This document shows positions 6,226 to 9,746 of a stretch of DNA of 9,746 nucleotides, one piece after another (position 1 is the stretch's first letter; every line of letters begins with the position of its first letter). The notes under the pieces are model-generated. The model had not been told where the DNA came from. It did no database searches and was given only the letters and a program-made list of their open reading frames with translations. The DNA comes from JANYCG01 sp031418395. GTDB taxonomy: Bacteria > Pseudomonadota > Gammaproteobacteria > Burkholderiales > Burkholderiaceae_C. The position numbers and the translations under genes are program-made. Location of the stretch: the NCBI GenBank assembly GCA_031418395.1, contig JANOXL010000316.1, positions 1-9,746 of the forward strand, read 5' to 3'.

Positions 6226-7026
6226 TTACTGCGGCAAATCGCCGGCCGGACGCCCCAGCCATTTGTTCGCCATCTTGTCGATGTCGCCGTTTTTCTTGGC
6301 CTCGGCGATGATCTCGTTGACCTTCAGGCGCAACTTGTCTTCACCCTTGCCGACACCAATGAAATTGGGCGAATCTTTCAAGAGCAATTTGTATTCGGTG
6401 CCCAACTGCGGGTTTTTGCCCATCATGTTGCCAGCGACAGACGCGCCAGTGGCAATCAGTTGCACCTGGCCCGACACGAAGGCCGACACCGTGGCATTGT
6501 TGTCTTCAAAACGTTTGATATCCGTGCCAGCAGGGGCCATTTTGGTCAGTTCCTGGTCTTCAATCGCGCCACGGGTGACGGCGACCGATTTGCCAGCCAG
6601 ATCGGCAAAACCCTTCACGGCCATGGTTTTGGAGGCGAAAACGGCCTGGAAAAACGGTGAATAAGCGGCGGTGAAATCAATCACCTTCTCGCGCTCGGCG
6701 TTCTTGCCCAGGGTGGAGATCACCAAATCTGCCTTTTTGGTTTGCAAATAAGGAATCCGGTTGGCGCTGGTGACGGCAGCCAGCTCAATGGCCACACCCA
6801 TTTTGGCGGCGATGTAGTTGGCCATGTCGATGTCCAGGCCCTGGGGCTTCAAATCAGTGCCAACAAAACCGTATGGCGGGAAGTCGGTCGGAATGGCGAT
6901 GGTGATTTTTTTGGCTTTCATCACGTCGTCCAGCGCGGTTTGGGCGTGGGCCAGCGGCGTTGCGAATACGACCGAGGCGGCAATGGCGGCGAGGCCGAGC
7001 GATAAGTGGCGTTTAGCGTGTTTCAT
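6226..7026 (-). CDS. Periplasmic amino-acid-type substrate-binding protein
   Basis: A 266-aa secreted receptor for the ABC importer, SBP_bac_3 (family 3) fold. The signal peptide is residues 1-28 (basic MKHAKRH, hydrophobic core, AHA cleavage before QT). Family motifs follow: ITIAIPTDFPPYGF (41-54), GLDIDMANYIAAKMG (63-77), the ADLVISTLGKNAEREKVIDFTAAY segment that contains the arginine expected to hold the substrate carboxylate, and the hinge/domain-2 motif GKSVAVTRG. The last residues contain KWLG. The specific ligand cannot be read from sequence; polar amino acids are the family default. It is the first gene of a binding-protein, permease, permease, ATPase operon. The ribosome-binding site before the ATG at 7026 is weak, and two palindromes sit 36-75 bp upstream of the start. 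Confidence 0.95.
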   Translation of the reverse strand: MKHAKRHLSLGLAAIAASVVFATPLAHAQTALDDVMKAKKITIAIPTDFPPYGFVGTDLKPQGLDIDMANYIAAKMGVAIELAAVTSANRIPYLQTKKADLVISTLGKNAEREKVIDFTAAYSPFFQAVFASKTMAVKGFADLAGKSVAVTRGAIEDQELTKMAPAGTDIKRFEDNNATVSAFVSGQVQLIATGASVAGNMMGKNPQLGTEYKLLLKDSPNFIGVGKGEDKLRLKVNEIIAEAKKNGDIDKMANKWLGRPAGDLPQ

Positions 7027-7061
7027 AGGCGAATTGGGGAAAAAGAGTTATGGAACGGAAA

Positions 7062-7101
7062 GCATGAATCATGCCCGAAAGTGTCACATCCCTGAATCAG
7101 G
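7062..7101 (-). promoter_or_regulatory. Twin TGAATCA-core palindromes upstream of the ABC operon
   Basis: Two perfect odd palindromes lie between the upstream terminator and the binding-protein gene: GCATGAATCATGC (7062-7074) and CCTGAATCAGG (7091-7101). Both share the core TGAATCA, with centres 28 bp apart. They are 36 and 65 bp from the start codon. This arrangement fits a dimeric repressor or activator site, but no regulator is encoded nearby. I could not find a convincing sigma-70 -35/-10 pair. CATAAC (minus strand, 7052-7047) is the best -10 candidate. Confidence 0.4.
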
Positions 7102-7131
7102 ACTTTCCGCCATGGGCCACAGGCTCGGCAA

Positions 7132-7161
7132 GAAAAAGGGCCATTCCGAATGGAACGGCCC
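7132..7161 (-). terminator. Intrinsic terminator of the chalcone-isomerase-like gene
   Basis: On the minus strand GGGCCGTTCC (7161-7152), loop ATTC, GGAATGGCCC (7147-7138), then TTTTTC. This is a 10-bp stem with one G-U pair, a four-base loop and an immediate T-run, beginning 36 bp after the stop of the 7198-7797 gene. It should separate that gene from the ABC operon downstream on the same strand. Confidence 0.92.
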
Positions 7162-7197
7162 TATCTCTAAAAAGTGCGGACTGGTGGACGTTTGCGT

Positions 7198-7797
7198 TTA
7201 ACTCTTGACGCCCAAGAGCGCGTCTTTGAGTTTGAAGTCGGCGGGCACTGGCCCCAGCCAAAGCGCCATCAGGGCTTTGAAAAACTCCGGTTCCTTGAAG
7301 ACCTCGCCGTCGACTTTGCCCTTCACCGTTACCGTGGTGCCTACGCCCGGCACCCAGTCAATAGTGAAGGTGTCGCCCGGCACCAGTTTTTTGTGGACTG
7401 AAAACAGCTCGCTCATTTTCAGTAGCCCCGGGATCAGCCGCGACATTTCAGCCTTGCCGGTGTTGTCTTCGACACCGCGGGAGAGCAATTTGCCCAGTTC
7501 GCCTGCGTCAATTTCACGCACCATGGTGGCGTGCAGGCGTTTGGGGCCGGGCTGGCTGGTCACTTCATCCAGCGTGGCGGCCTTTTTGGCGGTGTACAGG
7601 CCCACCACGTAGACTTTAAACGGCCCTTTGAAACGTGTGCCCGCCCCGTTGAGTGGCAATTTGGTGCCGCGTACCTCCGCGCTGTCTTCGACCTTGACGC
7701 CGTTGATGTCAACCGTGGCGGCGTAGGCGCCGCCCGTCGAGGCAGCCAGCCCTGCGCTGAAGGCGGCAGCAAGAACGAGGGAATGTACAACTCGCAT
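7198..7797 (-). CDS. Secreted chalcone-isomerase-like protein
   Basis: A 199-aa protein with a signal peptide (residues 1-26, AYA cleavage) and one chalcone-isomerase-like domain (Pfam Chalcone_3 type). Recognisable pieces are VDINGVKVEDSAEVRGTKLPLNG (29-51), the GTRFKGPFKVYVVGLYTAKKA strand-turn (53-73), REIDAGELGKLL (94-105), VPGDTFTIDWVPGVGTTVTVKG (139-160) and the closing WLGPVPADFKLKDALLG (180-196). In bacteria these periplasmic proteins have no established enzyme activity and are thought to be non-catalytic relatives of plant chalcone isomerase, possibly binding lipids or other hydrophobic ligands. The start at 7797 is supported by AAGGA about 8 nt upstream. It is monocistronic: a strong terminator follows and trpE diverges from it. 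Confidence 0.88.
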   Translation of the reverse strand: MRVVHSLVLAAAFSAGLAASTGGAYAATVDINGVKVEDSAEVRGTKLPLNGAGTRFKGPFKVYVVGLYTAKKAATLDEVTSQPGPKRLHATMVREIDAGELGKLLSRGVEDNTGKAEMSRLIPGLLKMSELFSVHKKLVPGDTFTIDWVPGVGTTVTVKGKVDGEVFKEPEFFKALMALWLGPVPADFKLKDALLGVKS

Positions 7798-7881
7798 GAT
7801 GTTCCTTTTTGATGATGAATCGTCAACGGGTCACAAAAGTAGGAGTGCCAGGCAGCGCCTGGAACCCCCGCGCGAACCGCC

Positions 7882-7909
7882 AATATAGGCCAAACCGAAA
7901 AAAATGCAA
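7882..7909 (-). promoter_or_regulatory. Candidate promoter of the chalcone-isomerase-like gene
   Basis: Minus strand: TTGCAT (7909-7904) as a partial -35, 16-bp spacer rich in A/T, then TATATT (7887-7882), 5 of 6 matches to the -10. The predicted leader of about 78 nt carries the hairpin at 7848-7862 and the AAGGA ribosome-binding site. Consensus match only. Confidence 0.35.
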
Positions 7910-7918
7910 CGGGAGTAT

Positions 7919-7957
7919 CCAGCCCAAAGCTGGGTGATGGTCTGCCTTTGCTACACT
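7919..7957 (+). promoter_or_regulatory. Candidate trp promoter with extended -10 and upstream palindrome
   Basis: TGCTACACT (7949-7957) is an extended -10 (TGn plus TACACT). The region 17 bp upstream (GCTGGG) is a poor -35, and overlapping it is a 5-bp-armed palindrome CCAGC-CCAAA-GCTGG (7919-7933) that could be an operator. The expected start, 7-8 nt after the -10, falls on A7965, the first base of the short ORF described next. The -10 is fair; the operator is a guess. Confidence 0.4.
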
Positions 7958-7964
7958 CGCAAGC

Positions 7965-8060
7965 ATGTTCATTCACCGCAACATCAACACAGGTTTGGGC
8001 GACCGGGGGGCCTGGCCCTGGCGTCAGCCATCTGCTGTTGGTCGCCCCTTGCTCGCGTAA
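7965..8060 (+). CDS. Candidate trp leader peptide (31 codons), possibly leaderless
   Basis: A short ORF, ATG at 7965 to TAA at 8058-8060, encoding a 31-aa peptide beginning MFIHRNINTGLGDRG and continuing A-W-P-W-R-Q. Two Trp codons (8013-8015 and 8019-8021) are separated by a single Pro codon, which is dense for a rare amino acid and lies upstream of trpE. No Shine-Dalgarno is present, but the -10 at 7952-7957 would start the transcript on the ATG, as known for the leaderless trpL of Sinorhizobium. The Trp codons lie inside a stem-loop (7997-8047). Points against: the peptide is longer than typical trpL, only two Trp codons occur, and no U-tract terminator lies between it and trpE. It could be a non-coding stretch of 5' leader. 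Confidence 0.4.
   Translation: MFIHRNINTGLGDRGAWPWRQPSAVGRPLLA
7997..8047 (+). promoter_or_regulatory. Leader stem-loop enclosing the Trp codons
   Basis: GGGCGACC (7997-8004) is perfectly complementary to GGTCGCCC (8040-8047), with two possible G-U pairs further in. Between them, TGGC-GTCA-GCCA (8019-8030) forms a smaller hairpin over the second Trp codon. A ribosome paused at the Trp codons would cover the left arm and free the right arm, as in attenuation. No clear partner for the freed arm is visible downstream. Confidence 0.45.
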
Positions 8061-8134
8061 ACGCCCTGCGCCCGCGCGTGACTTAAGCGCCAGAACTGAC
8101 ACTCTCACGTTGCTGGCATTGAATGGAATGAACA

Positions 8135-8182
8135 CCCCCGCTGCGATCTCTTAGAGAACCGGGGGGAGCGAAAAGGCTCTAA
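8135..8182 (+). promoter_or_regulatory. Alternative hairpins overlapping the trpE ribosome-binding site
   Basis: CCCCCG (8135-8140) can pair with CGGGGG (8160-8165), with TCTC-TTA-GAGA (8147-8157) as an inner hairpin. Its right arm includes GGGGGAG, a purine-rich stretch just before trpE. TTAGAG (8151-8156) can instead pair with CTCTAA (8177-8182), enclosing the likely Shine-Dalgarno AAAAGG (8171-8176). The two folds exclude each other. Whether they form in vivo is unknown. Confidence 0.4.
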
Positions 8183-8184
8183 AA

Positions 8185-9714
8185 ATGATCTCTGAACTTG
8201 AATTCAAATCCTTGAGTGCGCAAGGATTCAACCGTATTCCGCTACTGGCAGAGGCCTTTGCCGACCTGGAAACGCCGCTATCCCTGTACCTGAAACTGGC
8301 GTTTTCGTCGAACAACGGCAAACACTCGTTTTTGCTGGAGTCGGTGGTCGGTGGCGAGCGTTTTGGCCGCTACAGCTTCATCGGTTTGCCCGCACGTACC
8401 TTGGTGCGGGCGCGCGATTTTGGTGCAGAGGCGGTCTCCGAAGTGGTGACGGACGGTGTGATCGTCGAAACCTCCCGCCAAAACCCGTTGGACTTCATCG
8501 CCGACTACCAAAAACGTTTCAAAGTGGCGCTGCGCCCCGGTTTGCCCCGGTTTTGCGGCGGCCTGGCAGGGTATTTTGGCTACGACGCGGTGCGCTACAT
8601 CGAGAAAAAGCTCGAAAAATCCTGTCCGCCCGACACCCTGGGTTGCCCCGACATCCTGCTCCTGCAATGTGAAGAGCTTGCTGTGATCGACAACCTATCG
8701 GGCAAGTTGTATTTGATTGTGTACGCCGACCCGAAGCAGCCTGAGGCCTACAGCAACGCCAAAAAACGCTTGCGTGAGCTCAAAGAAAAACTGAAGTACT
8801 CCGTAAGCGCGCCTTCTGTCAAACCGACCCAGAGTTACCCCGCCGAGCGTGAGTTTGCCAAGGCCGACTACATCCGCGCGGTAGAGCGTGCCAAGGCGCT
8901 GATCGAAGAGGGCGATTTCATGCAGGTGCAAGTCGGCCAGCGTATCAAGAAGCGCTTCACCGAATCACCCTTGAGCCTGTATCGCGCGCTGCGTTCGCTC
9001 AACCCCAGCCCCTACATGTATTACTACCATTTTGGGGATTTTCACGTGGTGGGCGCTTCGCCTGAGATTTTAGTGCGGCAGGAAAGCATCACACTGCCCG
9101 ATCAAACCGAGCAGCAGAAGATCACCATTCGACCACTCGCGGGCACGCGACCCCGAGGTGCCACACCCGAGATCGACAAACAAGTCGAACAGGAACTCGT
9201 TAACGATCCCAAAGAACGCGCCGAACACGTGATGCTGATCGATCTGGCCCGCAACGACATTGGTCGCATTGCACAAACCGGCAGTGTGAAGGTGACCGAC
9301 GCCTTCCAGGTAGAGCGCTATAGCCATGTAATGCACATCGTGAGTAACGTCGAGGGCATTTTGAAGCGCAACCCCGATGGTCTGGAAATCGGCAACATGG
9401 ACGTGCTCAAAGCCACCTTCCCGGCGGGCACACTCACCGGTGCGCCCAAGGTGCATGCGATGGAACTGATCGACCAACTTGAAATAACCAAACGCGGCAT
9501 CTATGGCGGCGCGTGCGGCTATTTGAGTTTTGCCGGCGACATGGACGTGGCCATCGCCATCCGCACCGGCATCATCAAAGACGAGATGTTGTACGTGCAG
9601 GCCGCAGCAGGTGTGGTGGCCGACTCAGTGCCCGAGCTGGAATGGCGTGAAACCGAGGCCAAGGCGCGGGCCTTGCTTCGCGCCTCGGAGCTGGTCGAAG
9701 AGGGCTTGGAGTAA
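8185..9714 (+). CDS. trpE: Anthranilate synthase component I
   Basis: Converts chorismate plus ammonia (from glutamine via TrpG) to anthranilate, the first committed step of tryptophan synthesis, in the cytoplasm. The 509-aa length is normal. The N-terminal domain carries the tryptophan feedback-binding motif FLLES (49-53) followed by RFGRYSFIG (59-67). The chorismate-binding domain (about 225-495) has IRPLAGTRPRG (315-325), AEHVMLIDLARNDIGR (346-361), YSHVMHIVSNVEG (379-391), TFPAGTLTGAPKVHAMELI (411-429) and RGIYGGACGYL (437-447). This is TrpE rather than PabB, given the intact LLES region and the trp-operon position. AAAAGG 8-9 nt before the ATG at 8185 is the likely ribosome-binding site. 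Its long leader suggests regulation upstream. The next gene begins 5 bp after its stop. Confidence 0.97.
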   Translation: MISELEFKSLSAQGFNRIPLLAEAFADLETPLSLYLKLAFSSNNGKHSFLLESVVGGERFGRYSFIGLPARTLVRARDFGAEAVSEVVTDGVIVETSRQNPLDFIADYQKRFKVALRPGLPRFCGGLAGYFGYDAVRYIEKKLEKSCPPDTLGCPDILLLQCEELAVIDNLSGKLYLIVYADPKQPEAYSNAKKRLRELKEKLKYSVSAPSVKPTQSYPAEREFAKADYIRAVERAKALIEEGDFMQVQVGQRIKKRFTESPLSLYRALRSLNPSPYMYYYHFGDFHVVGASPEILVRQESITLPDQTEQQKITIRPLAGTRPRGATPEIDKQVEQELVNDPKERAEHVMLIDLARNDIGRIAQTGSVKVTDAFQVERYSHVMHIVSNVEGILKRNPDGLEIGNMDVLKATFPAGTLTGAPKVHAMELIDQLEITKRGIYGGACGYLSFAGDMDVAIAIRTGIIKDEMLYVQAAAGVVADSVPELEWRETEAKARALLRASELVEEGLE

Positions 9715-9719
9715 CAAGA

Positions 9720-9746
9720 ATGAACAATTCCAGCCAAAAAATCAAG
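9720..9746 (+). CDS. Start of next gene in the trp operon (probably trpG), cut by window edge
   Basis: ATG at 9720 opens a frame of nine visible codons, MNNSSQKIK, with a strong ribosome-binding site GGAG (9708-9711) 8 nt upstream and only 5 bp between it and the trpE stop. Position directly after trpE and the trailing KIK, which would lead into the usual KLLMxDNYDSF start of glutamine amidotransferases, suggest anthranilate synthase component II (trpG). Nine residues cannot prove it; a chorismate mutase gene is an alternative. Confidence 0.6.

Larger units (their letters stand above)
7798..8184. other. 387-bp divergent regulatory gap
   Basis: This gap lies between the minus-strand chalcone-isomerase-like gene and trpE and holds no conventional gene. 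It contains, left to right, the ribosome-binding site AAGGA of the minus-strand gene, a small hairpin CCAGGC-AGC-GCCTGG (7848-7862) in that gene's predicted leader, opposed promoter candidates, a palindrome CCAGC-CCAAA-GCTGG (7919-7933), a candidate trp leader ORF, and alternative hairpins before trpE. Two other plus-strand frames (7904-8086, 7948-8154) overlap one another, lack ribosome-binding sites and resemble no protein I know. Confidence 0.7.

Noticed and set aside
7848..7862. Hairpin CCAGGC-AGC-GCCTGG as a terminator
   Set aside because: Neither strand has an adjoining T-run, and on the minus strand it lies upstream of the gene rather than after one.
7904..8154. Two 60-68-codon plus-strand frames between the chalcone-isomerase-like gene and trpE
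   Set aside because: They overlap each other in different frames, have no ribosome-binding sites and no recognisable sequence; the short Trp-containing ORF is the only frame with regulatory logic.
7965..8184. A standard intrinsic attenuator terminator before trpE
   Set aside because: No GC-rich hairpin followed by a T-run occurs on the plus strand between the candidate leader ORF and trpE.

Overview
The window reads as chromosomal DNA of a betaproteobacterium, most likely family Comamonadaceae (Rhodoferax/Polaromonas-like). The reasons are the GC-rich coding style, the protein sequences (ApaG, Rpe, TrpE, a COG4389 'site-specific recombinase', a chalcone-isomerase-like secreted protein) and a GC-rich palindromic repeat inside a transporter operon that resembles repeats I remember from that family. 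No rRNA, tRNA, CRISPR array, transposase or phage gene is visible.

Layout. Positions 1-1388 (minus) hold the 5' two-thirds or so of a COG4389 membrane protein that runs off the left edge, overlapping apaG (1385-1774, minus). Rpe (1829-2512, plus) is divergent from apaG. Its stop codon lies inside a 167-bp, almost fully palindromic MITE-like element (2509-2675). Next comes a two-gene plus-strand operon joined by an ATGA overlap: a secreted FecR-domain protein (2755-3237) and an OmpA-domain lipoprotein (3234-3908). A short convergent gap with a perfect 17-bp palindrome and three 10-bp-phased TCGGGA repeats leads to a minus-strand polar amino-acid ABC transporter. Its transcription order is binding protein (7026-6226), permease (6189-5527), a ~120-bp repeat, permease (5406-4759), ATPase (4759-4007). 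Upstream of it lie two small palindromes sharing a TGAATCA core and a strong intrinsic terminator that closes the chalcone-isomerase-like gene (7797-7198, minus). A 387-bp divergent regulatory gap follows, then trpE (8185-9714, plus) and the first nine codons of the next gene, probably trpG.

How it fits together. Rpe serves the pentose phosphate/Calvin pathways, TrpE makes anthranilate from chorismate, and the ABC system imports an amino acid or similar small polar solute. The FecR and OmpA proteins look like one periplasmic/outer-membrane envelope module. In many betaproteobacteria rpe, gph and trpE are neighbours (from memory). Here about 5.7 kb of envelope and transport genes lie between rpe and trpE and no gph is visible.

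The most interesting regulatory material is upstream of trpE. An extended -10 (TGCTACACT) places the predicted transcription start on the ATG of a 31-codon ORF with a Trp-Pro-Trp triplet inside an 8-bp stem, which would make a leaderless trp leader peptide. There is no U-tract terminator, so the mechanism, if real, is not the standard enteric attenuator. Alternative hairpins also overlap the trpE ribosome-binding site.
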